Positions 35,814-44,121 of a stretch of DNA of 64,000 nt are shown here, piece after piece. This DNA is from Rhizobium sp. CC-YZS058. Lineage in GTDB: Bacteria > Pseudomonadota > Alphaproteobacteria > Rhizobiales > Rhizobiaceae. A model generated the notes under the pieces. That model was not told the DNA's origin, ran no database searches, and saw nothing but the letters and a program-made list of their open reading frames with translations. The DNA is taken from assembly GCF_034720595.1 (NCBI RefSeq), contig NZ_JAYESJ010000001.1:832001-896000 (forward strand), written 5' to 3'. Position 1 is the first letter of the stretch. Each line of letters starts with the position of its first letter. A program made the translations under genes and the position numbers.

Positions 35814-36784
35814 AAGCCCGTCACCTTCCCCTGGCCGCGACGATCCTGATCTTCGTGCTGAGCTACGTGCTCTGCACGATCCAGTTCCCGGCGATGTTCT
35901 CAACGCGGGTCATCGGCAATCTCCTGACCGACAACGCCTTTCTCGGCATCGCCGCGGTCGGCATGACCTTCGTCATTCTCTCCGGCGGCATCGATCTGTC
36001 GATCGGCTCGGTCATCGCCTTCACCGGCGTCTTCCTGGCCGTGCTGCTCGAGACCACCTCGATCCATCCGCTGGCCGCCTTCGCGCTGGCGCTGATCCTC
36101 ACGACCGCCTTCGGTGCGATCATGGGGGCGATCATCCACTATCTGGAAATGCCGGCCTTCATCGTCACGCTTGCCGGCATGTTTCTCGCGCGCGGCATGG
36201 CCTTCGTCCTGTCGATCGATTCGATCCCGATCCGCCATCCCTTCTATTCGACGCTGAAGAGCCTCTACATCAAGCTTCCCGGCGGCGGTCGCCTGACCCT
36301 GATCGGCGGGCTGATGCTGCTGGTCTTTGCGGCCGGCATCCTGATCGCCCATCGCACCCGCTTCGGCACCAATGTCTACGCACTCGGCGGCGGCACAGCG
36401 ACGGCGCGGCTGATGGGGGTTCCGACAGCGGCGACGACGATCCTCATCTATGCCTTCTCGGGCCTGCTCGCCGGCATTTCCGGCATCGTCTTCTCGCTCT
36501 ACACCTCGGCCGGCTATTCGCTGGCGACCGTGGGCGTCGAGCTCGATGCGATCGCGGCGGTGGTGATCGGCGGAACATTGCTTTCGGGCGGGTCCGGCTT
36601 CGTCGCCGGCACGCTGGTCGGCATTCTGATCCAGGGCCTCATCCAGACCTACATCACCTTCGACGGCACGCTGTCATCCTGGTGGACGAAGATCCTGATC
36701 GGCGTGCTGCTCTTCGCCTTCATCCTTTTGCAGAAGGGCATCCTCTACCTCTCCCGCAACAACCGCGCTCTGGCCGCGGCCTGA
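35810..36784 (+). CDS. sugar ABC transporter permease, YjfF-like
   Basis: 324 residues, the second RbsC-family permease, with VILSGGIDLSIGSVIAF and GGGTATARLMGV as the family marks. It overlaps the preceding permease by 4 bp (ATGA), so a fixed one-to-one ratio is likely. Together with the binding protein, ATPase and first permease it forms a complete YtfQRT/YjfF-type importer, last in the ara region. Confidence 0.93.
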   Translation: MKARHLPLAATILIFVLSYVLCTIQFPAMFSTRVIGNLLTDNAFLGIAAVGMTFVILSGGIDLSIGSVIAFTGVFLAVLLETTSIHPLAAFALALILTTAFGAIMGAIIHYLEMPAFIVTLAGMFLARGMAFVLSIDSIPIRHPFYSTLKSLYIKLPGGGRLTLIGGLMLLVFAAGILIAHRTRFGTNVYALGGGTATARLMGVPTAATTILIYAFSGLLAGISGIVFSLYTSAGYSLATVGVELDAIAAVVIGGTLLSGGSGFVAGTLVGILIQGLIQTYITFDGTLSSWWTKILIGVLLFAFILLQKGILYLSRNNRALAAA

Positions 36785-36793
36785 CGCAAAGCA

Positions 36794-36821
36794 GCCGGCA
36801 TACCCTTAACGGGCTGCCGGC
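36794..36821 (+). terminator. terminator-like hairpin after the importer operon
   Basis: GCCGGCA (36794-36800) pairs with TGCCGGC (36815-36821), and CCC/GGG pair inside across a small bulge. CTCTTATC follows, only weakly T-rich. It lies between the operon end and the convergent small genes. Confidence 0.5.
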
Positions 36822-36843
36822 CTCTTATCGTTCGGACTCATCG

Positions 36844-37068
36844 TCACGCCTTGTTCGGATCGCCGGCGCTCGCGTCGCGTTCCTTGAAGTTCAGGTCGAA
36901 ATCCTTTGCGGATTTCTCCCGCGGCGGCGGCTCGCGATGCTCGGTGGCGTCTTCGGAGCCGGTGATGACCGTCGGCTTGGCGCTGGACACGCCGTCATTG
37001 GTTCGCCCGATGGTCGGGCGGGTGAAGGCGCCGGCGGCGTCCTTCTCGGCGGCAGGTTTGTCGCTCAT
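36844..37068 (-). CDS. small hydrophilic protein of unknown function
   Basis: 74 residues, highly charged, with no hydrophobic core or known domain (EPPPREKSAKDFDLNFKERD in the second half). Its low complexity suggests a disordered protein. A strong AAAGGGGAC precedes ATG 37068. It begins 3 bp after the next small gene ends, so the two are co-transcribed. Proteins of this kind in rhizobia are often stress-induced; that is inference from neighbours. Confidence 0.65.
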   Translation of the reverse strand: MSDKPAAEKDAAGAFTRPTIGRTNDGVSSAKPTVITGSEDATEHREPPPREKSAKDFDLNFKERDASAGDPNKA

Positions 37069-37071
37069 CGC

Positions 37072-37272
37072 TCAGTCCCCTTTGACCTTGCCGGCGTCGG
37101 AAACCTTGGCGCGTTCCGGCGCGGCATTGGTCTCGCCATTGGCATCGGTGGCCCGGTCCGGGTCATCGGCGGCCGGCAGGTAGCTGCTCGGGCGCGTGGA
37201 CTGCGGCCCTTCCCAGCGCGGCAGTTCGTCTGTCGTCCCGGGGGCGGCATTGCTTTTCACGGCATCGGCCAT
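37072..37272 (-). CDS. small hydrophilic protein of unknown function
   Basis: 66 residues, rich in Ala, Asp, Glu and Pro, with no recognised domain, probably disordered. CAAGGAGACAACGA stands before ATG 37272, a near-ideal ribosome site, which is the main support. It is followed 3 bp later by the 74-residue gene in the same direction. Confidence 0.65.
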   Translation of the reverse strand: MADAVKSNAAPGTTDELPRWEGPQSTRPSSYLPAADDPDRATDANGETNAAPERAKVSDAGKVKGD

Positions 37273-37318
37273 TCGTTGTCTCCTTGCTTGGGTGTTTGCG
37301 GCATCGAGTTCCGGCCGG

Positions 37319-37519
37319 TCACGCGGCCTGCTGCTGCTCGTCGCGGTCCTTGAACTCCGACAGGAGCGCGCAGAAGGCGGCGCGGATGTCCTCGCGCGTC
37401 CAACCGGCATGCATGGCCGCTTCGGTGATCATCTGCAGCTTGCTGCCGATGGCTTCCTGGCAGTCCTCGCTCCGGCCCTCATAGGGCCCCTTCGTCTTCG
37501 GTTCTCTGACGGGTTGCAT
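37319..37519 (-). CDS. small helical protein, stress-promoter linked
   Basis: 66 residues, with the C-terminal 40 predicted helical (QMITEAAMHAGWTREDIRAA). No named domain recognised. The ribosome site GGAAGGAGGAGAG before ATG 37519 is very strong. An EcfG-type promoter on the same strand lies about 40 bp upstream (37559-37583). It may begin a transcript running into the two small genes at 37272 and 37068. Confidence 0.7.
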   Translation of the reverse strand: MQPVREPKTKGPYEGRSEDCQEAIGSKLQMITEAAMHAGWTREDIRAAFCALLSEFKDRDEQQQAA

Positions 37520-37558
37520 GGTCTCTCCTCCTTCCAGGCGTTCGTCACGTGAGAAGCA

Positions 37559-37583
37559 AACCCAGGATGTCTGCGAATGTTCC
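37559..37583 (-). promoter_or_regulatory. EcfG-type promoter, leftward
   Basis: Read on the minus strand: GGAAC (37583-37579), 16 bases, GGTT (37562-37559). It differs from the GGAAC-N16-CGTT consensus only in the first base of the -10. It sits 40 bp from the 66-residue gene and back to back with the rightward site at 37605. Confidence 0.5.
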
Positions 37584-37604
37584 CCCTTTGCGCCCGGTAC
37601 AGCG

Positions 37605-37629
37605 GGAACAATGGGCAAGTGCTGATGTT
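37605..37629 (+). promoter_or_regulatory. EcfG-type promoter, rightward
   Basis: GGAAC (37605-37609), 16 bases, TGTT (37626-37629); one base off the consensus. It is placed 51 bp before the DUF2934 gene. Confidence 0.5.
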
Positions 37630-37679
37630 TCATTCGCGATGCCCTTCGATCAGGGCGCTCGAGGATAAGGAGACCGACC

Positions 37680-37952
37680 ATGGATCAGGACCGGCCGCAG
37701 GACGACAACCGCGAAGAGCGCATCCGCGCGCGCGCCTACGAACTTTGGGAAAAGGATGGCGGCAGCCACGGCAGCCACGAACGCCATTGGCAGGACGCCG
37801 AACGCGAGCTCTACGGCAGCGCAATGCTCGACGGCGGCACGCACGAACTCGACCCGGCCAACAGTGCGGATGCCCAAGACGACGCCGAAGACGACACGCA
37901 GGACACAACCCGCCAGTCGGCCCGCAACATGCAGGGCGATATCGCGCGCTGA
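37680..37952 (+). CDS. DUF2934-domain small protein
   Basis: 90 residues. Residues 12-45 match DUF2934 (RIRARAYELWEKDG, then HERHWQDAEREL), a short helical motif found in many alphaproteobacterial proteins of unknown role. The C-terminal half is very acidic and probably disordered. ATG 37680 follows ATAAGGAGACC. The EcfG-type promoter upstream suggests stress or stationary-phase expression. Confidence 0.82.
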   Translation: MDQDRPQDDNREERIRARAYELWEKDGGSHGSHERHWQDAERELYGSAMLDGGTHELDPANSADAQDDAEDDTQDTTRQSARNMQGDIAR

Positions 37953-38058
37953 GTGACAGCGGTCGGGGGCGAACTCGTCTCGAGCTGCCCTCGACCCTTT
38001 CGCGAGCGCGCCGCAGCGGCGGCGTGAGACGGGCGATAGGCACCCGTGAGGGTCTCAG

Positions 38059-38301
38059 TCAAATCCGCCAGTAGAGCCCGCTTTTCGCATCTCGGTCGAG
38101 CCGACCGCTTTCGAAGAGTTCGCGTCGAAGCAGGGCCCAGTCGCCAAACAGGTGGCCGGCCTTGAGGATCTCGTTGATCTCTTTCTCTGGGTATGACCGG
38201 CCCCGTTCGAACAGGGCGGCGAGGTGGTCGAGCACAATCAGTCGCTGTTCTCTTTTGCGAGGCCAGCGCGTTACCCGTCCGTCTGCATCGATCAGGTCCA
38301 T
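38059..38301 (-). CDS. DUF2087-domain protein
   Basis: 80 residues resembling the DUF2087 helical domain: RLIVLDHLAALFERGRSYPE, then EINEILKAG and DWALLRRELFESGRLDRD, ending GLYWRI. In other proteins this domain follows DNA-binding or ArsR-type regions; here it stands alone. ATG 38301 is chosen because GGGGACGAGGA precedes it. It converges with the DUF2934 gene. Role unknown. Confidence 0.78.
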   Translation of the reverse strand: MDLIDADGRVTRWPRKREQRLIVLDHLAALFERGRSYPEKEINEILKAGHLFGDWALLRRELFESGRLDRDAKSGLYWRI

Positions 38302-38428
38302 TCCTCGTCCCCGAACAGCCAAGCCTCCGCACTCTCGAAGCAGCCGAGATGCGCGTTTTTATAAGAAGATTCGTAAATAGGGCTGTTCTGTCAATAGGCA
38401 GAGGCGTCTGCGCCTGTTCCGATGCCCC

Positions 38429-39478
38429 TCACGGCCGCGCTGAGAAATAGGCGGCCAGGGCCTGGATGTCGGCTTCCTCCAGATGTTCGGCGGCCTGCTG
38501 CATCAGCTGGCGATAGGGCCCGCCGCCGCGGGTCTTGGCGACGAAGAGGCGCAGCTGGCTTTGCAGATAGGGGGCGGACTGGCCGGAGAGGCGGGGGAAG
38601 GCGGGGTTGGCGTCCGGTTTTTCGTGGCAGGAGAGGCAGGCGGGGATGCGGCGTGCGGGGTCGCCCAGTTCGGCGAGCTTTCGTCCGAGCTCGGCCATCG
38701 CCGGCTTCGCCTCGGCCGGCTCCTGGCGTCGACGGGCGCGCTCGGCATAGGCGGAGGCCAACGCCGGCAGCTCCTCGTCTTTCAGCGCGCTGATCGCCAC
38801 TGCCATGACGCCGCTTGCCCGCGTCCCCTCGCTATAGGCGCGCAGGCTGTCGAGCAGATAGGCCTCCGACTGCCCGGCAAGCGAGGGGATGAGGCTGCGG
38901 CCGGTCAGCCGCTCCTCGGCGTGGCATCCATCGCAGGTCAGCGCCGGCGGCTCGACCGCGCCGGGCGTGGTCTCGGCGAGGCCCGCGAACTGGCGATAGG
39001 TCGCGGCATCCATCTCCGGCAGCTGGCGCAGGAAGGCGACGATCGACCAGACCTCATCCTCGCGATTGCGCACCGGCCAGTAGGGCATGCCGGTGAAGCG
39101 GACACCGTGCTGGACGATTTCGAACAGTTGCGCGTCGGTCCAGGTCGGCACGACCTCGCTTAAGACCGGCGGCGGCGGCAGCATGGCAAGGGCTGCGGCC
39201 GAGCGATCCTGCGCCGGCGATCCGTGGCAGACGGCGCAGCCGACCTCGAAGTGCCCGGCACCAAGCGGCAGCATGGCTGGATCCTCCAGCGGCGGCGTAG
39301 CGGTGCCGAGCGCGGCGGTGCGCACGGAATTGCGCATGACCCAGTGCAGGAACCAGTCGGTTGCCGCCCAATGGCCGCCCGAGGCGCCGATCGGCACCAG
39401 GCCCAGCCATCCGACGAGAAGGCCGAGAACCGGCAGGGCGATCAGTGTTGCAACGAGATGTCTGAGACGCAGCCTCAT
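38429..39478 (-). CDS. membrane-anchored tri-heme cytochrome c
   Basis: 349 residues. An N-terminal hydrophobic segment (LVATLIALPVLGLLVGWLGL) anchors or exports it. Three haem c motifs are visible: CAVCH (about residue 78), CDGCH (about 175) and CLSCH (about 280), each in a class I cytochrome domain. The last two are arranged like the diheme c4 family. It is the last gene of the terminal oxidase operon (ATGA overlap with ctaG at 39475-39478), so it most likely donates electrons to the oxidase. Confidence 0.9.
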   Translation of the reverse strand: MRLRLRHLVATLIALPVLGLLVGWLGLVPIGASGGHWAATDWFLHWVMRNSVRTAALGTATPPLEDPAMLPLGAGHFEVGCAVCHGSPAQDRSAAALAMLPPPPVLSEVVPTWTDAQLFEIVQHGVRFTGMPYWPVRNREDEVWSIVAFLRQLPEMDAATYRQFAGLAETTPGAVEPPALTCDGCHAEERLTGRSLIPSLAGQSEAYLLDSLRAYSEGTRASGVMAVAISALKDEELPALASAYAERARRRQEPAEAKPAMAELGRKLAELGDPARRIPACLSCHEKPDANPAFPRLSGQSAPYLQSQLRLFVAKTRGGGPYRQLMQQAAEHLEEADIQALAAYFSARP

Positions 39479-40143
39479 GCGGCATCCTCCCTGATCCGGC
39501 CGGTCATGTCCCGCTCGGCGGCATCGGGGCCGAGAATGCCCGCGAGCAGCGCAACGCCGCCGACAAGATAGGAAACGGCACCGACGAGCAGCATCACCAC
39601 GCCGCCTGCCTGCTGGTCGAGTTCGGCGCTGAGCGGCAGGCCGAAGCAGGTGACCGTGCCGCTGGCATAGAGCGGGCGGGGACTGAGGGCGAGCAGCACG
39701 CCGAGCAGCGTCATGTGCATGGAGGTGAAGACGAGTCCGATCGCGCCTGCCAGTTGCCGACCCATCCGCCCATCGGCCCGCCCGCCCAGACAGGCGAACC
39801 ACAAGAGTAGGCCGCCGCCGAGGAACATCGCCTGTTCCAGGAGCGCGAAGATGGCGTGGCTTTCCGCCAGCACCCGCATGGCCGGCACATGCCAGAGCCA
39901 GACGATGAGCAGTTCGAGGAGCGAGGCATTAAGCGGCGTCAGCCAGGAGAGGTGACGCGTGACATCGTATGTCGTGCCCGAAAGGGCGGCTGCCAGCAGC
40001 GGCGCGGCAATGGCGACGAGCGCCATATGGATCACCATATGCGCGGCAAAGGAGCCTTCCCCCCAACTCGCCGCGATCGCCACCACGATCAGGGCGGACA
40101 CGAAGAGGCCGGCAAGGAGGAGGGAACGGCGCGGCGCGGTCAT
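39475..40143 (-). CDS. CtaG/Caa3-type cytochrome oxidase assembly protein
   Basis: 222 residues, about six membrane segments, of the CtaG_caa3 family, which helps assemble caa3-type oxidases in Bacillus (not the Cox11-type CtaG). Supporting pattern: HMVIHMALVAIAAPLLAA and ELLIVWLWHVPA with conserved His and Trp. It overlaps both neighbours, stop-to-start, in the oxidase operon. Confidence 0.86.
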   Translation of the reverse strand: MTAPRRSLLLAGLFVSALIVVAIAASWGEGSFAAHMVIHMALVAIAAPLLAAALSGTTYDVTRHLSWLTPLNASLLELLIVWLWHVPAMRVLAESHAIFALLEQAMFLGGGLLLWFACLGGRADGRMGRQLAGAIGLVFTSMHMTLLGVLLALSPRPLYASGTVTCFGLPLSAELDQQAGGVVMLLVGAVSYLVGGVALLAGILGPDAAERDMTGRIREDAA

Positions 40144-40517
40144 GACTGGCAGGCCGCGATGAAGAGCAGCGGCACGGCCGTGTAGAGAACGGCGATGAAG
40201 CTCAGGCCCGAGAGAAGCAGCGTTGCGAAGCCCTGGAACTTGCGGCGGTCCTCGTCCGTCGGGTCGTCATGCGGCGGATCGTCGGTGCCGAACCCCCATT
40301 GCCGCCAGGCAAGCCAGCCGGCCAGCACGATCATCGCCAGAGCAACCACCGTCACGAAGGCCAGCCCGAGCCGCATCGTGTCGAAGGAGAGCGCCAGCGC
40401 CCCCTGCTTGGCACAATAGACCGCGAAGGCGACGTAGCAGACGAGGAAATGCAGCGCCCAGACGGTGGGCGCGGTGAAGAGGGTCCAGAAGGTCTCGATT
40501 TCCTTGATGAACCGCAT
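40140..40517 (-). CDS. small membrane protein of oxidase operon
   Basis: 125 residues with three membrane segments (about 12-35, 48-70, 97-122) and a charged loop (DDPPHDDPTDEDRR). I do not recognise the family. Its start overlaps the stop of the fused subunit I/III gene (TGATG) and its stop overlaps ctaG, so it is made together with the oxidase. It may be a subunit IV-like or assembly component, which is inference. Confidence 0.8.
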   Translation of the reverse strand: MRFIKEIETFWTLFTAPTVWALHFLVCYVAFAVYCAKQGALALSFDTMRLGLAFVTVVALAMIVLAGWLAWRQWGFGTDDPPHDDPTDEDRRKFQGFATLLLSGLSFIAVLYTAVPLLFIAACQS

Positions 40518-43054
40518 CACGCCCTCACCAGCGGGAAGAGGCCGATGACCGCGAAGGCGGTGACGGCGGTGATCACCATGAAGTGCCAGTAAAGCACGAC
40601 ATTGCCGAGATCCATGTCGTAGCGCGCCGTCAGCCGGCCGGTGAGGCTGCGGGCCAGGCAATAGAGCTGCATGAGGACACCCACCGCGCCATGCACGACG
40701 GTCCAGATCGCCACCACCCAAACGATGGCCGGATAGGAATGCTGGGTCGGGTCCATGCCGGCGAGAAAGGGCCCGGCAAGCCCGGCGAGGCAGCCGGCAA
40801 GCGCAAGCAGCGCCGAGAGGGCGAGCAGGACCTGCGTCATCTGGCGCTGCTCGGCCCTGTTGACGCGCCGCGCCGCAAGCATGCCTGCCCAGGCCAGCGC
40901 AAAGGCGGTGAGCGCCACCATCGGCCAGACGGCGCCCGGTCCCTCGATGCCGTTGGTGAAGTCGTCATGGATGGTCCAGAAGAAGAAATAGGAGAAGATC
41001 AGGCTCGCATAGGCGGTGCCGTCGCCGACCATGGTGATGAACATGGCCCACCAGCCGACCGAATCCGGACCGGAGGCATAGACCGGCAGGCGCACGCCCA
41101 TGCCGACATCATAGTCCTCCTCCTTCGGCACTTCGGCCGTTCCCGTCCACAGCCAGTAGAGGATGGCGATGAGCGTGCCGATGGCGAAGAGGATGGTCGG
41201 AATCCACCAGTGGAAGGTGAGCGCGATGAAGACGCCGCCAAGCATGAAGGCCGCGACCATGGTGACGATCGAGGTGCCGCCGACGCGCAGGCATTGCACC
41301 GGCCGCGCATCCAGCACCGTCGTCACCAGCGTTTCGCGCGCACCCGATTTGGCGTCCGGCAGGAAGTAGCGGGCAGCCCGCATTTTTTCGATGAGATTGG
41401 GCTGATCCCAGACCGGGTAGCGGCTGGTGATGATCGGCACCGAACGCACGCCCCAGGTTTCATCCGGCTCGGAGATGAATTCCAGCGTGCCGGAGCCCCA
41501 GGGATTGTCGCCGCAGCGCGGCTGTTTCCCCTTGGGGCGCACGACATCGATCAGCACCGTGCCGACGCCGGCCGCGAAGATGAAGGCGCCGATGGTCGAG
41601 ATCAGGTTGAACCAGTCCCAGCCAATATCGGCGGGATAGGTGAAGACCCGGCGCGGCATGCCGCGCAATCCGGCGAAATGCATGGGAAAGAAGGCGGTGT
41701 TGAAGCCGACGAACATCAGCCAGAAGGCGATCTTGCCGAGCCGGTCGGAGAGCTTCTTTCCGTCGAGCAGGGGGTAGTAGTAGTAGATGCCGGCAACGAC
41801 CGGGAAGAGCATGCCGCCGATCAGCACGTAATGGAGATGGGCCACGACGAAATAAGTATCATGCGCCTGCCAGTCGAAGGGCACCAGCGCCACCATGACG
41901 CCGGTCAGCCCGCCGATGATGAAGATCGCCAGCCCGCCCGCTCCGAACAGCATCGGTGTCGAGAAGATGACCCGGCCGGCGAGCATGGTGGCGATGAAGA
42001 CGAAGATCTGCACCCCTGTCGGGATTGCCACGGCTTCGGACGCGGCCGAGAAGAAGGCGAGCGACATTTGCGGCAGGCCGGTCGCGAACATGTGGTGGAC
42101 CCACAGGCCGAAGCTCAAGAAACCGGTACCCACGGCAGCAAGCACGATCCAGGAATAGCCGACGATCGGCCGGCGCGAGAAGGTCGGGACCACCATGGCC
42201 ATGATGGCGATGGCCGGCAGGAAGATGATGTAGACCTCCGGATGGCCGAAGATCCAGAAGAGGTGTTGCCAGAGCAGCGGATCGCCGCCGCGCGCGACGT
42301 CGAAGAACGGCCAGTTGAACATCCGTTCCATCTCGAACAGGATGTCGCCGGCGATCAGCGGCGGGAAGGCGAAGAGGATCATGCCCGCCACGATCAGCAG
42401 ATACCAGGCAAAGAGCGGCATCATGTTGATGCGCATGCCGGGCGCCCGGCATTTCATGATGCCGACGATCAGCTCCACGGCCGCGGCGATCGAGGCCACC
42501 TCGATGAAGGAGAGGCCGAGCAGCCAGATGTCGGCGCCGATGCCGGCCGTTTCCTTGTCTGTGGCGAGCGGCGGGTACATGAACCAGCCGGTGTTGGGCG
42601 CGGCATTGAAGAAGATCGAGCCGCAGACGAAGACGCCGCCGAGCGCGAAACTCCAATAGCCGAAGGCGGAGAGCCGCGGGAAGGGCAGCTCGCGCGTGCC
42701 AAGCATCGAGGGCAGGAGATAGACGGCCACCGCCTCGAAGATCGGCACGGCAAACAGGAACATCATGATGGTCCCGTGCAGCGTGAAGGCCTGGTTGAAG
42801 AGATCGGCGGAGATGAAGCTGTTCTCCGGCACGGCGAGCTGCACGCGCACCATGAGGCCGAGCAGGCCGGCAAACAGCATGAAGATGAAGGCGGTGGCGC
42901 CGTACCAGAGGCCGATTTCGGTGTTGTTGACCGAGGTCCAGTAGCGCCAGCCCTTCGGCGTTTCCCACACAGCGCGCAGCCGCTCCTCCTGCGCCTCGCG
43001 CTCCTCCTCCGAGAACTCGTTTTCCTTCAGGCTCGCCAGATCGACGCTGCTCAT
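40517..43054 (-). CDS. cytochrome c oxidase subunit I fused to subunit III
   Basis: 845 residues. Residues 35-560 form subunit I: low-spin haem ligands His93 and His408, haem a3 ligand His406, CuB ligands His271, His320 and His321, the cross-link Tyr275 and D-channel Glu273 (GHPEVY). Residues about 610-845 form a subunit III-like part (WWAMFITMVGDGTAYASLI). The enzyme reduces O2 to water and pumps protons in the inner membrane. Unusual: the K-channel lysine in the usual IPTGxK motif is Gln349 (IPTGVQ), and the D-channel entry Asp is Glu122. ATG 43054 overlaps the subunit II stop. Confidence 0.94.
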   Translation of the reverse strand: MSSVDLASLKENEFSEEEREAQEERLRAVWETPKGWRYWTSVNNTEIGLWYGATAFIFMLFAGLLGLMVRVQLAVPENSFISADLFNQAFTLHGTIMMFLFAVPIFEAVAVYLLPSMLGTRELPFPRLSAFGYWSFALGGVFVCGSIFFNAAPNTGWFMYPPLATDKETAGIGADIWLLGLSFIEVASIAAAVELIVGIMKCRAPGMRINMMPLFAWYLLIVAGMILFAFPPLIAGDILFEMERMFNWPFFDVARGGDPLLWQHLFWIFGHPEVYIIFLPAIAIMAMVVPTFSRRPIVGYSWIVLAAVGTGFLSFGLWVHHMFATGLPQMSLAFFSAASEAVAIPTGVQIFVFIATMLAGRVIFSTPMLFGAGGLAIFIIGGLTGVMVALVPFDWQAHDTYFVVAHLHYVLIGGMLFPVVAGIYYYYPLLDGKKLSDRLGKIAFWLMFVGFNTAFFPMHFAGLRGMPRRVFTYPADIGWDWFNLISTIGAFIFAAGVGTVLIDVVRPKGKQPRCGDNPWGSGTLEFISEPDETWGVRSVPIITSRYPVWDQPNLIEKMRAARYFLPDAKSGARETLVTTVLDARPVQCLRVGGTSIVTMVAAFMLGGVFIALTFHWWIPTILFAIGTLIAILYWLWTGTAEVPKEEDYDVGMGVRLPVYASGPDSVGWWAMFITMVGDGTAYASLIFSYFFFWTIHDDFTNGIEGPGAVWPMVALTAFALAWAGMLAARRVNRAEQRQMTQVLLALSALLALAGCLAGLAGPFLAGMDPTQHSYPAIVWVVAIWTVVHGAVGVLMQLYCLARSLTGRLTARYDMDLGNVVLYWHFMVITAVTAFAVIGLFPLVRA

Positions 43055-44121
43055 CGCAAGTCTCCGAGATAGGCGGCGATGGCATCGATCTCGGCCGCAG
43101 GCAGCATGGTATAGGCGGGCATCTTCACGCCCGGCTTGACGGCGCCCGGATCGCGGATGAAGCGGGCGAGGTTGTCCGGCGTGTTCGACAGCGTGCCGGC
43201 GGCAAGCGTGCCGCGGCTGGCGATCCGGGTCAGGTCCGGCCCGACACGGCCGATCGCCGCCGTGCCGTTGATCGCGTGGCAGGCCGCGCAGCCATGGCGG
43301 AAGAAGAGATCGCGCCCGGCCTGCAGCGCTTGCGGCACGGCGGGATGGCCCGCCGCTTGTGCTGCCCGCCAGCTGTCATAGTCGGCCCGCTCCATGACCA
43401 CCACGGTGAAGGCCATCAGCGCATGGGAGGTTCCGCAGAACTCGGCGCAGGGCCCGCGGAAGGTGCCGGTCCGGGTCGGCTCCAGCGACAGGATGTTGGT
43501 GCGGCCGGGGATCATGTCCATCTTGCCGCCGAGCGTCGGAATCCAGAAGGAGTGGATGACGTCGGCCGCTTCAAGGGCAAAGATCGTCCGCTCGCCGACC
43601 GGCAGGCGCAGCTCGTTGGCGGTCTCGAAGCCCGGCTGGCCTGGCCCTTCCAGATAGCGCAGCCGCCACCAGAACTGTTCGCCCGTCGCCTCGATCTGCG
43701 GCTCGCCCGTGGGCCCGGCGCCGAGCCAGGGCCTGACCTGCGGCATCAGCCAGACGGCATAGGCGAGCAGCAGGAAAAGCACGGTGACGGGAAAGGCGAC
43801 GCCGCCCCACAGGATCAGCCGGTTGGCCGTCTTGGCGGAGACGGGCTCCGGGCGGCTGCGGCCGGCATAGAGCAGAAGGGCCATGACCAGCGTCCAGATA
43901 ACCGCGCCGCCGATCAGCATGACGAAGAAGAGGTCGTGGACCGCGCCTGCCTCGGTTCCCGCCGGGTCGAGCGCAGACTGCCGACCGCTGCATCCGGAAA
44001 GGGGGGTCGCAAGCGGAGCGACAAGGGCGAGCGTAATCAGAACCGGCGGACGACAGCGCCCGGTGGATGCGGACGGAGGTGCGTTCCCAGGCAGGCGGCG
44101 CGCGGGCGGGAGAGGCTGTCG
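43051..44121 (-). CDS. cytochrome c oxidase subunit II with cytochrome c domain (caa3 type)
   Basis: About 356 residues. A lipoprotein-like signal (hydrophobic run ending in TPLSGC) is followed by two membrane segments, the cupredoxin domain with the CuA site (IHSFWIP, then CAEFCGTSHALM) and a C-terminal cytochrome c domain (CAACH). It accepts electrons outside the membrane and passes them to subunit I. The start is uncertain: no ATG precedes the signal. TTG 44121, ten bases after GGAG, is used here; TTG 44217 is an alternative. First gene of the oxidase operon; overlaps the next by ATGA. Confidence 0.87.
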   Translation of the reverse strand, partial: RQPLPPARRLPGNAPPSASTGRCRPPVLITLALVAPLATPLSGCSGRQSALDPAGTEAGAVHDLFFVMLIGGAVIWTLVMALLLYAGRSRPEPVSAKTANRLILWGGVAFPVTVLFLLLAYAVWLMPQVRPWLGAGPTGEPQIEATGEQFWWRLRYLEGPGQPGFETANELRLPVGERTIFALEAADVIHSFWIPTLGGKMDMIPGRTNILSLEPTRTGTFRGPCAEFCGTSHALMAFTVVVMERADYDSWRAAQAAGHPAVPQALQAGRDLFFRHGCAACHAINGTAAIGRVGPDLTRIASRGTLAAGTLSNTPDNLARFIRDPGAVKPGVKMPAYTMLPAAEIDAIAAYLGDLR

